Below are positions 8,528 through 17,722 of a stretch of DNA of 64,000 bases, one piece after another. Source of the stretch: Nitrososphaerota archaeon. Its GTDB lineage: Archaea > Thermoproteota > Nitrososphaeria > Nitrososphaerales > UBA57. The position numbers and the translations under genes were made by a program. The stretch spans positions 169,909 through 233,908 of the forward strand of contig JACPSZ010000017.1 in NCBI GenBank assembly GCA_024860875.1, in the 5' to 3' direction. Each line of letters opens with the position of its first letter. Positions within the stretch are counted from its first letter, which is position 1. The notes beneath the pieces are model-generated. The model saw only the letters and a list, made by a program, of their open reading frames with translations, had not been told where the DNA came from and made no database searches.

Positions 8528-10927
8528 CTACTTAAGCTGCAGCCTGTTAGCCATTATGTCGAATGCGGAGTCGGCATGTCTGGAAGCATACAGCCTCAAT
8601 AGTTGTTTAGCATATTTGGATGTGGCGGGCATTTCTTCGGGCTTTACCGCACCAGAGCTTCTGAGCTTCGTAGCAATTACCTGGTCGAATAGAGGATACG
8701 TCAGTATAAGTTCGCTCATTACGATATACTGCGAAATGGTCTTCGTGGCTTCTTCGATATTCTTCAAAGCCGCTTCTGCATTTGCCATCCTATCGTCTAT
8801 TCCAAGCTTCTCCCTTCTCTGCATAGCCTTCAATGCTGTCTCAAGTTCAATTATGATGTTTGTATCTTTACCCCAGTTGAAGCCCGGAGCCCTTGCATCA
8901 TTGAGCGCCTCAAGCTCGCCCATATGTGACATAAGCTCGGAAGATATTGTTCTCAGGCCATCTTGAATTAGCTGGAACCTGATCATTGCCTGCGTAAGGT
9001 AGGCTATGCCTATGGAACCCGAGCGGTCTAGGGCCTCGGTAAGTTTGTCTATCGCTGCATAAGATTGCGAAGAGGTTTCAGCCTTGCCGAGAGTTTCGAA
9101 CACCTGAAGCATCTGCGACGAGTAAATGTTGATTATGCCTCTAGCAATTGAATCCTCCTTCTGAACAATGCTCTTAACCAATTTACCGAACCTTCCATCC
9201 AACTGTGTTAGCGTGTTGATCAAATAATCAAGTGCAACTTCGCCCTTCCTGTCGTCCAGGAATTTTTTGCCTATTTCAACTGAAGTCGTGTCTATGTTTT
9301 CGAATTCTAAATTAATAGTTTCAACAAGCCCTTTTGTTATATCGAATGTTTTCGTCGCGAGCTCGAAATACATTTCGTTCAAGGTCTGTTGAGCCTTCAG
9401 CAGATCGTCTCCCATTTTGCTGATTTGATCTTGCTTCGGTTCAGCAATCTTCTTCAAGCCCTGCATTCCAAATGCTGTGAGTTGCCCTACTATAGTGTTG
9501 TATTTTGCGACTTTATCCATGTAGAAGTTTCCGAGTTTGCGGTTTACTGATGCCTTGATCCTTGGCATCTCCTCGCTGACCTTGTTAAAGCTTCCCAGTC
9601 TCTCGGCCATAAAAGAAGGACGTAGTGTGTCCAAGTTCTTCTCAGTGAGCTTGACCTCTTCGTTTGACTTCCCTAGTTGTGCAATCTCCTCGGCCACGCT
9701 TATTCCCTGACTGCTTTCATTTACATTCGAGACATAGTTGAATAGCTCTTCTAAAGCAGAAGATAGCTCCTTACTCTTTCCTGTCACTGCCGATGCTGTG
9801 CTTGCTATGGAATTTCTTTTTACAGATAACTGAGAAATCATTGCAACTAAAAATCCAACGATGCATGCAGACACTATTAGAGCGGCCAGTGCGTTGCCCC
9901 CTGCAATAGCTTCCGAAGGCACGATGCTGTTTACTGCAGTAAAGTATCTCAGCGGAGGGGATAAAGCGATAAGCGGAAGCATAAAGATGGTCGTCCCAAT
10001 TAGTATTGTAAGAATGCTGGAGAACCTTACAACGGGCGCAACAGAGCTGTTCCTATCCCTTAGCCAGTACCAGAACCTTTGAATTACTAAAGAGACTGAC
10101 AGTGTCACGGTTACCAGAACGGGGAAGAAGAATATGATCAGCCTATCGATCATCAGGAAGAGGTACGGGTGGAAAAACTTGCTCGATTCGAATGCGGAGC
10201 CAAACGCTTGTGATAATGCTGGTAGATCGAATGACTGCGACGCGGGTCGAATGTTTATGCTGAGCTGATGAAATATGGGAATTGCGAGGCTATTCATGGC
10301 ACCGTAAATCTCCTCTGCACGCATGGTCTGGATCTTTTCTCCGAGCGAAGCCCTTAGAATGGAAGAAAACTCTGCTTGATGGATTGGTATGAAGAAGATT
10401 AGGAACATGATTACTACTCCGAGTGGAGCAAAAAGTTTCTCCTTCTGCCGGAAGAGCCCTACAGCTATCATTAGAGGAATCAATATGAAGTAAGCAGGTG
10501 TAAGAGTCATTGCAGCTGCTAGCATCCCTATAGAAGGTGCAAACGTGTTGCCTGCATCAAAGAATGTTCTAATGGAAAAGGCAATGGCAAATATCGCCAG
10601 AATTCCAAGCCACCACGACGGTACGCCGGTTTGATACGCCAAGGCCGGTAACGATGCTATTATGCTGGCTAAGAAACCTGCAGGAGGGAAGACGTATCCT
10701 ACTACGGCTGCTATGAGACCCAGTATTATCGCTAGTCCTACTGGATAGAAAGGCAGAAGAATTGTAAAGAGAGCCGTGTTCGCAAAGAATAGCGAAGCCA
10801 TCACTATGCGAAATACCAGCGTACGAAAGTGGGCTTCTTTTGCAACAGGGTCTGATAGGTCTTCCTTTTTAGATCCGATTCTTCTGCGGAGAAACTTCAG
10901 ACGAGGAATTCTAGATTTGGCAGTCAT
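8528..10927 (-). CDS. Polytopic membrane protein with long cytoplasmic helical domain, unknown function
   Basis: Not a recognised family. The first 370 or so residues contain about ten hydrophobic segments (for example around AILGLIAAVVGYVFPPAG, AIFAIAFSIRTFF and VTVTLSVSLVIQ), preceded by a very basic N-terminus (RIPRLKFLRRR) that should stay inside. The remaining ~430 residues are almost wholly helical and polar, with coiled-coil-like stretches. This suggests a multi-span membrane platform bearing a large cytoplasmic rod or bundle. It is the third gene of a minus-strand operon: only 3 bases separate it from the tubulin-like gene. The ATG at 10927 is the only sensible start. A membrane receptor or anchor for the tubulin-like polymer is the natural guess from context, but nothing in the sequence proves it. 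Confidence 0.8.
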   Translation of the reverse strand: MTAKSRIPRLKFLRRRIGSKKEDLSDPVAKEAHFRTLVFRIVMASLFFANTALFTILLPFYPVGLAIILGLIAAVVGYVFPPAGFLASIIASLPALAYQTGVPSWWLGILAIFAIAFSIRTFFDAGNTFAPSIGMLAAAMTLTPAYFILIPLMIAVGLFRQKEKLFAPLGVVIMFLIFFIPIHQAEFSSILRASLGEKIQTMRAEEIYGAMNSLAIPIFHQLSINIRPASQSFDLPALSQAFGSAFESSKFFHPYLFLMIDRLIIFFFPVLVTVTLSVSLVIQRFWYWLRDRNSSVAPVVRFSSILTILIGTTIFMLPLIALSPPLRYFTAVNSIVPSEAIAGGNALAALIVSACIVGFLVAMISQLSVKRNSIASTASAVTGKSKELSSALEELFNYVSNVNESSQGISVAEEIAQLGKSNEEVKLTEKNLDTLRPSFMAERLGSFNKVSEEMPRIKASVNRKLGNFYMDKVAKYNTIVGQLTAFGMQGLKKIAEPKQDQISKMGDDLLKAQQTLNEMYFELATKTFDITKGLVETINLEFENIDTTSVEIGKKFLDDRKGEVALDYLINTLTQLDGRFGKLVKSIVQKEDSIARGIINIYSSQMLQVFETLGKAETSSQSYAAIDKLTEALDRSGSIGIAYLTQAMIRFQLIQDGLRTISSELMSHMGELEALNDARAPGFNWGKDTNIIIELETALKAMQRREKLGIDDRMANAEAALKNIEEATKTISQYIVMSELILTYPLFDQVIATKLRSSGAVKPEEMPATSKYAKQLLRLYASRHADSAFDIMANRLQLK

Positions 10928-10930
10928 TGA

Positions 10931-13657
10931 TCAGCTCTGGATTTTTCCCTGTGCTGCTTTTTCAAATACGTTGTTGGGTGCGAGCTTTCCTGCTTCAACT
11001 GCATGTACTCCTTGTTCAAGAAGGAATGAGTGCGACAGAACCCGCTCTGACGGAATGCTCTGCTCGTAAATCGACCTCATCTCCTTATAGGCTTCAAGCA
11101 TGGTCACCTTAGCCTTCGCAGCGATTATCAGAAATCTCAGTGTCCATGGATCGTCAGAGTCGACTTCCCGTATATAGATAGTCTTTGAAGCGTCTTGTTT
11201 GATGTAACCTGAGAGTATCGTCTTTACGTCTGAATCGAGGTCCTTGTCCCAGATACCTCTTGGCGAGACTACAGTTACCCAGAGGTAATCTGTTCTGTAT
11301 TCTGCCGTCAGGCCCAGAGTTGCAGGAATTCTGAATACTCCGAGTGCGCTTACAAGGTAATCTCTAAGGTGCTTCTTGTCTATGATCTCCTTCAAGATGT
11401 TCTCATTTGTTAGAGAGGCTTCTTCCTCGGAAAGTATCCTCTGCATGATCTTGAGCTGCTCGCTTTCGGTAAGTTCAGCTACTTTGTCGTAGTAACCTCT
11501 ATCCTTCATCACTTGGTTCAGTCTGTCGTAATAGACATTGCTCATCTCTGTAATCTCCGCTATGGCCTTCCTGAGCTCAGCGTTTAAATCGAACTTCTTC
11601 TCTATCGCTAGATACTCGTTAAGTTTTGTCTGTATTCTAACGAGTTCGCTGTTTACCGTTTCCATCTCTGAAGTTATCAGTCTTATCTCGTGCTCAAACT
11701 CTTTGGATTTGTTTTCCAGATAGCTTCTTTTGCCTCCGGCGATGAAGCCAAAACGTATCTTGCCTAGATCCTTGTCTATCCTGTCTTTCTCGCCTTCTCT
11801 GCTACGCCTCTTCATTTCAAGAGTTTCGAGGTGTGCCTTCGTCTTCTCCACATTCTCTGCAAGCACCCTTCTGATCAGCCTTGAATCGCTAAGCCTTGCA
11901 TCTACAGTTTTGATTTCAGAGGCCATTGGAGTGAATAGCGATGACAGGAGTGCAAAAAGCACAACAAGTTCGGGGTTCACTATCTTCTGCACTCTGCGCA
12001 ACAGTTCTTGATTGGCTTCCGTCTTCTCCGCCCTTCCGAGATACTTTGACAGCTTATCTGCGAGGGCGCTGGTGTCCAAGTATAACCTCAAACCAGTTAT
12101 GTAGCCATCAAGCAGCTCCGTAAAGTCGATTGTATCGTTCAGAATCTGCGATTGCCTGTGAGTAAGCTGCTGTGCGCTTGGAAGACTGCCTCTCAAATCC
12201 TCTATAATGTCCTTTGCCGATGCTTGGAACTTCTGGTAGTTCTTTGATACGGCTGATGCCATTTCGACCACATTGCCAACAAGGTCGCGTATCCTAGCCT
12301 CTATAGTTCCATCCGGAGCATCCATGCCTATAGAAAGCACAGCTTTTGCAAGCTCGCTTACCTGAAGCCGTATTGACTCTTCTACGCCCTTCAGGTGCAT
12401 TATCAGGTCGGATTCTATCGACTTGCCTTCAGCTATGAAGTTTGCCCGTTCTTTCTCGAATGTTTTTTCGTCGTAAGTGTTCCTTGCTATTAGAATCTGC
12501 TTGTATATGCTTGTAAGCTCATCAAAGTTCGCCTTTAGTATCCCGTAAATTCCTCCGTTCCCGTCTTTTGCCGCTCCAGCCCATACATCCTTCTTCTCCT
12601 TCCGGAGGTCTCTTATTCGGTCCAACTTCTTGAGGTATATCTTTGTGATATCAATGAACTCTGCCACTGGATAAGAAACCTTCATCGTGGATATTATGTG
12701 GACCCAGTTGCCTGAAAGATCAACGTTTGAACCTATGTTACTGAAGAGGTCGGCAAGGTCGAAGTTCAAAGACTTCATGAGTATGTCTACCATAGCATCG
12801 TCGATTAGCCTCCTCGCATCCACTACGCTCCCTGTCCTGCTGTAGGCAGGTCCCAAAGGCATCATAAGCAGCGCTGTGAATGGATTTTCGTAGGTCTCTC
12901 CGTAGTTCTGCATGACGAAGGTATTCTTTGCCCTGTCAATTAGCAGCTCATGCTCCAAAAGCGAAGCGTAAGACGCAGAACCCTTTGCAGGAGGATCGTC
13001 GCCTCCACATGGCAATATTGCAATCCCTATTATTGGAACGCCGCTCCCAACCTTGTGTCTGAGATGTCTAGCAAAGTCGGGGATTATGCCGCTTCCAGTG
13101 CCTCCTCCGATTCCATAGATTATGAAAATGACGGGCTGAATGGTTGATGAAAAAACATGCTCTTTGAAGGAGTCCATATAGTTCTCTACCAGTTTCAGAT
13201 GGTAATAATTCAAGCCGTAGATAGCCTTTGATAGAGCCCTCTTTCTGCCAACTCCTCCTGCGAGAGGTGGAATCTCCATCGCTGATGAGAGCCAAGGTGT
13301 GTAATCTCGTGGCTTCCTTGCACCCTCTCTCTCCAAATATTCTGGGTAGCGTGAAATAAAGTCGAACATCGATTCTGGTGTTGGGAATTTTACTGTCTTT
13401 GCAACAAGATCGATTTTATCTGCAGGTACTCCCTGCACTTTCATGTCATCTCTTAGCTCTTTGTAAGCTCCTTCCAAGCTCCGGATATCGTGGTCGGCAA
13501 CATCCAGAGCCAGCATAGAAACTCTGATGCCTTCTTTCTTAAGGAGAGGAACCAAGCCTCTCCTGTTCTTTATGAAAGCTTCTATCGTGTTTACCCCTGT
13601 ACCGCCCAAGCCTATGAGCTGGAGTGAACTAAGATAGCTTTTTGATGCGTCCGCCAT
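10931..13657 (-). CDS. Tubulin-like GTPase (tubulin/FtsZ superfamily, Tubulin_2-like) with coiled-coil extension
   Basis: A 908-residue protein. The N-terminal ~370 residues carry both hallmarks of the tubulin/FtsZ GTPase: LIGLGGTGVNTIEAF at 14-28 (first phosphate loop) and YGIGGGTGSGIIPDFARHL at 181-199 (the tubulin signature loop). VPIIGIAILPCGGDD follows, like the strand after the signature. Both glycine loops look intact, so GTP binding is likely. After the GTPase region comes a long helical part with a strong coiled coil near 590-695. It is far longer than FtsZ (~350-400). Families of this type (FtsZ-like/Tubulin_2) have been proposed in the literature to act in membrane remodelling. It is the middle gene of a three-gene operon with a single-pass surface protein (5-base gap) and a polytopic membrane protein (3-base gap). 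Polymerisation is expected but unproven. Confidence 0.85.
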   Translation of the reverse strand: MADASKSYLSSLQLIGLGGTGVNTIEAFIKNRRGLVPLLKKEGIRVSMLALDVADHDIRSLEGAYKELRDDMKVQGVPADKIDLVAKTVKFPTPESMFDFISRYPEYLEREGARKPRDYTPWLSSAMEIPPLAGGVGRKRALSKAIYGLNYYHLKLVENYMDSFKEHVFSSTIQPVIFIIYGIGGGTGSGIIPDFARHLRHKVGSGVPIIGIAILPCGGDDPPAKGSASYASLLEHELLIDRAKNTFVMQNYGETYENPFTALLMMPLGPAYSRTGSVVDARRLIDDAMVDILMKSLNFDLADLFSNIGSNVDLSGNWVHIISTMKVSYPVAEFIDITKIYLKKLDRIRDLRKEKKDVWAGAAKDGNGGIYGILKANFDELTSIYKQILIARNTYDEKTFEKERANFIAEGKSIESDLIMHLKGVEESIRLQVSELAKAVLSIGMDAPDGTIEARIRDLVGNVVEMASAVSKNYQKFQASAKDIIEDLRGSLPSAQQLTHRQSQILNDTIDFTELLDGYITGLRLYLDTSALADKLSKYLGRAEKTEANQELLRRVQKIVNPELVVLFALLSSLFTPMASEIKTVDARLSDSRLIRRVLAENVEKTKAHLETLEMKRRSREGEKDRIDKDLGKIRFGFIAGGKRSYLENKSKEFEHEIRLITSEMETVNSELVRIQTKLNEYLAIEKKFDLNAELRKAIAEITEMSNVYYDRLNQVMKDRGYYDKVAELTESEQLKIMQRILSEEEASLTNENILKEIIDKKHLRDYLVSALGVFRIPATLGLTAEYRTDYLWVTVVSPRGIWDKDLDSDVKTILSGYIKQDASKTIYIREVDSDDPWTLRFLIIAAKAKVTMLEAYKEMRSIYEQSIPSERVLSHSFLLEQGVHAVEAGKLAPNNVFEKAAQGKIQS

Positions 13658-13662
13658 GTTGT

Positions 13663-14601
13663 TTACCTTCCTGCTATCTCCTCTAGCTCCTTCTTAACGG
13701 TTTCAATTTCCGTAGCAAGGCTTTTATCAATTCTATTGGCCTTCACGAGAAGAATATCTAACTTTTTGGCTTTATCATCAGCCTGCCTTGCAATCACGGA
13801 TTTACTGGAATTTGCTCTGAGCAACATTACTGCTAATAACGCTGCTACTATTCCTACTCCTATAGCAACGTAGAGAAATGTGGATTCCACGCCCGGAGGA
13901 GAAGGCAGTCCTGATGAAGGTATTATAGATAGAATCTTTGTGGCATCTTCGACGTAACCTACTTTGGCTAGTGCCTCCGCCTGCTCAACGATGCCCTGTG
14001 CAAGTGTAACATACTGAGGTATTGTCTGGCTGCTGGACAAAAGGCTCTGCTTGCTATTGAGCGTGTTTTGGTACTGGATCATTACTTGGTCCGTAACGTC
14101 CAGAATCTTTTGATCCAAAACATTTTGCGTTGACTGCAGAGCTATACTTAGAACCAAGACCTTGACCGGGAAGTGTATGATTTTGCCGTCCTTCATCGTA
14201 TCAATTGTTATATTCGAGTTAATCTTCCCTGCGAGAGTAAACTTCGGTGTGCCTTGAATAGCCCTGAATGTTACTCGGGAGGCTCCTGGCTGCCATGTGT
14301 TTGTATCGACGCCTTGGTAGTTGTTCTCAAGCGTCCAGTACCTGTCTCCGACCTTCTCAAGGTTCGTTGCCATGATTATCTGGTCATTCAGTGTAGTTCC
14401 TATTGAGACGGAGAACGAAAGTGTGTATGTGCCTCCGGCTACGAGCGGTTTGCTGGTGACATCGTTCCCGTTGGGATCTCTTATGCTAAAGTCAGAGATT
14501 ATTGCAGGCGTAGGCCCCTGTGAATAAGAATAAGGTATTGAGGACATAAATATTAGAGTACCGATTAAGGTTGCTACTCCTGTAATGCCAAGTCCCCTCA
14601 A
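13663..14601 (-). CDS. Single-pass surface protein with cytoplasmic coiled-coil tail
   Basis: First gene of the tubulin-like operon, 312 residues. A signal peptide (residues 1-28, ending near SYSQG) is followed by an extracytoplasmic beta-rich domain (about 30-150) and a helical stalk. One membrane helix lies near 236-257 (FLYVAIGVGIVAALLAVMLL). A charged cytoplasmic tail of ~55 residues then has coiled-coil character (DDKAKKLDILLVKANRIDKS...). The topology places the beta domain outside and the coil inside, so it could link an external layer to the tubulin-like protein encoded next. The start is TTG at 14601, a few bases downstream of the expected transcription start of a clear TATA box. No family is recognised. 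Confidence 0.8.
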   Translation of the reverse strand: MRGLGITGVATLIGTLIFMSSIPYSYSQGPTPAIISDFSIRDPNGNDVTSKPLVAGGTYTLSFSVSIGTTLNDQIIMATNLEKVGDRYWTLENNYQGVDTNTWQPGASRVTFRAIQGTPKFTLAGKINSNITIDTMKDGKIIHFPVKVLVLSIALQSTQNVLDQKILDVTDQVMIQYQNTLNSKQSLLSSSQTIPQYVTLAQGIVEQAEALAKVGYVEDATKILSIIPSSGLPSPPGVESTFLYVAIGVGIVAALLAVMLLRANSSKSVIARQADDKAKKLDILLVKANRIDKSLATEIETVKKELEEIAGR

Positions 14602-14625
14602 GGTTATCGAGCTTCGTTCCTCAGC

Positions 14626-14640
14626 TTGTAATATATACTT
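14626..14640 (-). promoter_or_regulatory. TATA box of the tubulin-like operon
   Basis: Read on the minus strand, AAGTATATATTACAA lies 26-40 bases before the TTG start of the surface-protein gene. An archaeal transcript would therefore begin within about 5 bases of the start codon, which supports the TTG at 14601 and near-leaderless expression of the three-gene operon. Confidence 0.65.
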
Positions 14641-14739
14641 TCGGAATTAGCCATACTCATCTTCGAGCGTTTAGCTGTAAATTCTCGTCTTAGTGATATG
14701 TTTGTATCACTTGCTCATGCGGGAAACTGCTAATCGGAT

Positions 14740-15849
14740 TTAACTCAAAGCGCTATACTGTGCAAGTCTTTTCAGAGCTCTCCTTTTCTCCTCATCTTCT
14801 ATATTAGAATTCTTCAGAATCTCTCCAAGCATTTTGATCGTGTAACCCATAGTTTCCTTATCAACGGGGAAGGGGACTCCATCCTTGCCTCCGTGAGCAA
14901 AACTGAACTTCACAGGATCCTTCCATGAAGCTGGTGCACCATATACAAGCTCTGCGACTAAAGATAAAGATCTTGCAATAGCCGGGCCTACGCCGGGAAA
15001 AGCTACCAAAGCCTCATAATCTATAGGCTGATATTCGTAAAGTGCTGTAAAGAGATCCCAGTTGAGCCTTCGTGGCATTGAATAAGCTTGGTAGTTTTGG
15101 CTTATTCCAGTGCCATTAACCCAGTAATCAAGCGTCGTTTCTGCAGAAAGTCGCTTTATGGATGATATTATATGGCTGGGCGATTCTTTGACCAAGTCTA
15201 CACAGGTTCTCCTGCTCTCTTCAGCCTCTTTTGCAGTTATGTTCAGCACTTGAGGTCTTACAGCATCGCCAACTATGGCATCATGCGGCTCGACAATAAA
15301 ATTTTGAACGTTCGAGGATAACCAATGATATCTCCTTGCAGTTCTGTCCTCTGCACATAAACCCTGCTGAATGATGCACCAGTCTCCATTTTCCGTCAGA
15401 AAGAGATTGTGATGGTAGAGAGGGTAACCTGCCTGTATAGCAACTGTATCGACCTTGGCACACATCCTGCTTGCGTATTGCAACTCCTCGATTCTTTTAG
15501 TGGATAGGTTGATCAAATCCCCCATTTCTGCAACTTCTTGCGGTGTCTTTCTCGATGCCTTACCCTTCCCTCCAGCAACCTTTACGCCATGGATGTCAAA
15601 CTGCAGAGCATCTTTCAAAACCCCTGTAACGACCGTCGTCAAACCCGAAGAATGCCAGTCGAAGCCTAAAACGCATCCGAAAGCCTGAAACCAAAATGGG
15701 TCAGAAAGTCTAGCCAGGAATTCTTTAGGCCCGTATTCGCTTACGAGCAGGCGAACCATTTCATCTGACAGTTTTTTCATCCTACTCGTCAGCCATTTAG
15801 GGGCATGGCCTCCATGGAGAGGCAAAATTACATGGCCAGTCTTCCTCAA
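14740..15849 (-). CDS. DUF763 family protein with helix-hairpin-helix-like motif
   Basis: A 369-residue cytoplasmic protein of the DUF763 family, found in archaea and some bacteria and of unproven function. The family start (MRKTGHVILPLHGGHAP), a GCVLGFDWHSSGLTT block near 58 and the QAGYPLYHHNLF segment near 150 are visible. ALVAFPGVGPAIARSLSLVAE near 285 looks like a helix-hairpin-helix DNA-binding motif. The family has been suspected of a nucleic-acid role; that is not established. The start is TTG at 15849. It is a single gene, divergent from the oxidoreductase at 15931. Confidence 0.9.
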   Translation of the reverse strand: MRKTGHVILPLHGGHAPKWLTSRMKKLSDEMVRLLVSEYGPKEFLARLSDPFWFQAFGCVLGFDWHSSGLTTVVTGVLKDALQFDIHGVKVAGGKGKASRKTPQEVAEMGDLINLSTKRIEELQYASRMCAKVDTVAIQAGYPLYHHNLFLTENGDWCIIQQGLCAEDRTARRYHWLSSNVQNFIVEPHDAIVGDAVRPQVLNITAKEAEESRRTCVDLVKESPSHIISSIKRLSAETTLDYWVNGTGISQNYQAYSMPRRLNWDLFTALYEYQPIDYEALVAFPGVGPAIARSLSLVAELVYGAPASWKDPVKFSFAHGGKDGVPFPVDKETMGYTIKMLGEILKNSNIEDEEKRRALKRLAQYSALS

Positions 15850-15930
15850 AGCTTATGTTTTGAAGATAATCCTGCTCTTAAATCTGCTTGACAGAAAACA
15901 TATCTGCTAACAGAAATAAATTTGGTATAA

Positions 15931-16320
15931 ATGGCAAAGCTGTCAAAAGAAGCAGTAAGGATGATTGAAGGTAAAAACTTCACCCATCTTGCAACTCTAA
16001 TGCCTGACGGTTCTCCACAAGTTACCCCTGTATGGGTTGATTATGATAACGGTTTCATATTGGTCAATACTACCAAGGAGAGAATAAAGTACAGAAACGT
16101 CAAAAGAGACCCCAGAATTGCACTGTCAATAATTGACAGCGACGATCCTTACACCATGCTAGCGATAAGGGGAAAAGTTGTAAAAATAATAACAAAAGGT
16201 ACGGACGAGCATATAGAGAAGCTTTCGATGAAATATATGGGAAAGAAATTCCCGTGGAAAAGACCGAGACAGAAGCGTGTTGTTCTGAAGATAAAACCAG
16301 AGCATGTTATGTTTGACTAA
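15931..16320 (+). CDS. PPOX-class (split-barrel) F420- or FMN-dependent oxidoreductase
   Basis: A 129-residue split beta-barrel protein of the pyridoxamine-phosphate-oxidase superfamily. Family landmarks are THLATLMPDGSPQVTPVWVD near 18-37, the lysine/arginine pair in TTKERIKYRNVKRDPRIALSI near 47-68, and IRGKVVKI near 80. Small archaeal members of this class usually bind F420 or FMN and reduce unknown cytoplasmic substrates. Length is usual. It stands alone; the next gene, 32 bases on, encodes an unrelated membrane protein. Confidence 0.85.
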   Translation: MAKLSKEAVRMIEGKNFTHLATLMPDGSPQVTPVWVDYDNGFILVNTTKERIKYRNVKRDPRIALSIIDSDDPYTMLAIRGKVVKIITKGTDEHIEKLSMKYMGKKFPWKRPRQKRVVLKIKPEHVMFD

Positions 16321-16352
16321 ACCTTAAGTGCTTACATCATAACGGCCTTACC

Positions 16353-16733
16353 ATGCCTAGAGCTAAGGCCATCTTGACATTCACAGTATTCGCTGTTAGC
16401 GCATTCGGTGTTACTTTCAGCGGCCCAATAATAATGCAGACCCCTCCTGACAACAAATCTTGGGATTTTGGCCCTATGGCAAATCTGTCTGGTGCCATTC
16501 TCGACGTTATGGGAGGCTTCGGGATGTTTCTAATTTTGATTAACATGACACGAAATAAGTACTTCACAGTAAATGCGGAGAGCGCTATGGCAAAAAGAGC
16601 CTTCAAGTTCATGGCAATCGTCAGCGTCATAGGCATAGTCGGGGATATTGTTGGAGGCCTCTTTGCGATAGCTGCACAGATAGCGCTTTACACTTCCCTG
16701 CTTAACATGCGTTCAATAGGCAAGAAACAATAA
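16353..16733 (+). CDS. Small membrane protein of unknown function
   Basis: A 126-residue hydrophobic protein. Hydrophobic segments lie near 6-27, 49-66 and 85-115; the first could be a signal anchor. The loop between the first two contains PPDNKSWDFGPMANLSG and probably faces outside. No family is recognised. It has an ATG start and a TATA-like CTTAAG about 25 bases upstream. The flanking genes are not obviously related to it. Confidence 0.7.
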   Translation: MPRAKAILTFTVFAVSAFGVTFSGPIIMQTPPDNKSWDFGPMANLSGAILDVMGGFGMFLILINMTRNKYFTVNAESAMAKRAFKFMAIVSVIGIVGDIVGGLFAIAAQIALYTSLLNMRSIGKKQ

Positions 16734-16772
16734 CACATTCAACAGATATTTAGCTCAAAATGCTTTGAAGAT

Positions 16773-17699
16773 ATGTTGAACCAGATAGCCTTGGCACATA
16801 CAGGCGAGCATATATTCATGGGCAGCCTGCAGAGAATTGTTCCTAACATATCGGTAAGAAAGGTCGAACAGAAAGAGGACAGGAACAGTCTGTTCGTAAA
16901 AAATGATTCATTGACTTGGGATCAAGTACTTCAGGCAGAAAAACTTGCAAACTCCGTAATTGCAGAGGGTAAAAGCATAATCGAGCATTTCTTCCCTAAT
17001 ATTGACGAAGCCAGGAAAAAGTTTCCGAAGATGCGAGCAATGAAGGAAAGAATCTCCGGCCAAGTCAGGGTCGTAGAGGTTGATGGCTACGATTACTCTG
17101 CATGTGCAAGGGAACATGTAAAGAACTCCAGAGAATGTGAATTCTTCTTGGTTACAAGTTTCTCAAAGGAGGGTGATATATTCGAAATACGATTTGAAGT
17201 CGGAGACAAGGCCAAGACTGTTGCTTTGGAGCATTCTGCCATGCTGATGAAAGTTGCAAACGCTATTGGTGCTTCATTGAATGCTGTCGAAAAGACGGCA
17301 ACAAACCTGAAAGAAGAGGTTAATGACCTTAAAAAGAAAGTTAGGGGAGCAAGCGAAAAAGATGCTTCGTCAATTCCTGCAGAGGATGTAAATGGTGTGA
17401 GACTCTATTCAAAGATGTTTGAGGGCCTGGAGAACAAAGTTCTGATGGAAAAAGCCGGCGAATTAATCAAAACTCAAGGGGGCGTTGTAATTCTAGCCAA
17501 TAAGGCGGAGAAGGGATTTATGCTACTTGCCAAGAGCCCTGATATAAAATTGAATTCTGCAGAGATATTGAGAGATTCGTTAGCATCTTTTGGAGGCAAG
17601 GGTGGAGGGAAAGCAGACTTCGCATCTGGAAGCGTTGAGATCTCAAAAATTGAAGAAGCGTTCGCAAAAATCAGATCTACAATAATATCGGCTTTATAG
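16773..17699 (+). CDS. AlaX-type alanyl-tRNA editing protein with DHHA1-like C-terminus
   Basis: A free-standing version of the alanyl-tRNA synthetase editing region, which hydrolyses Ser or Gly mischarged onto tRNA-Ala in trans. Zinc ligands of the editing site are visible: HTGEHIF at residues 10-16 (HxxxH) and CAREH near 111 (CxxxH). A coiled segment near 170-195 leads to a DHHA1-like domain (ANKAEKGFMLLAK, then a glycine-rich GGKGGGKADFASG near 275, as in AlaRS). It lacks the usual N-terminal beta-barrel, so it starts directly at the editing motif; length is 308 residues. The ATG at 16773 lies 26 bases after AGATATTTAGC, giving a leaderless transcript. The next gene encodes an Nre-family protein. 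Confidence 0.9.
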   Translation: MLNQIALAHTGEHIFMGSLQRIVPNISVRKVEQKEDRNSLFVKNDSLTWDQVLQAEKLANSVIAEGKSIIEHFFPNIDEARKKFPKMRAMKERISGQVRVVEVDGYDYSACAREHVKNSRECEFFLVTSFSKEGDIFEIRFEVGDKAKTVALEHSAMLMKVANAIGASLNAVEKTATNLKEEVNDLKKKVRGASEKDASSIPAEDVNGVRLYSKMFEGLENKVLMEKAGELIKTQGGVVILANKAEKGFMLLAKSPDIKLNSAEILRDSLASFGGKGGGKADFASGSVEISKIEEAFAKIRSTIISAL

Positions 17700-17722
17700 A
17701 ACAACGTACTTTTGGTGTCCGA

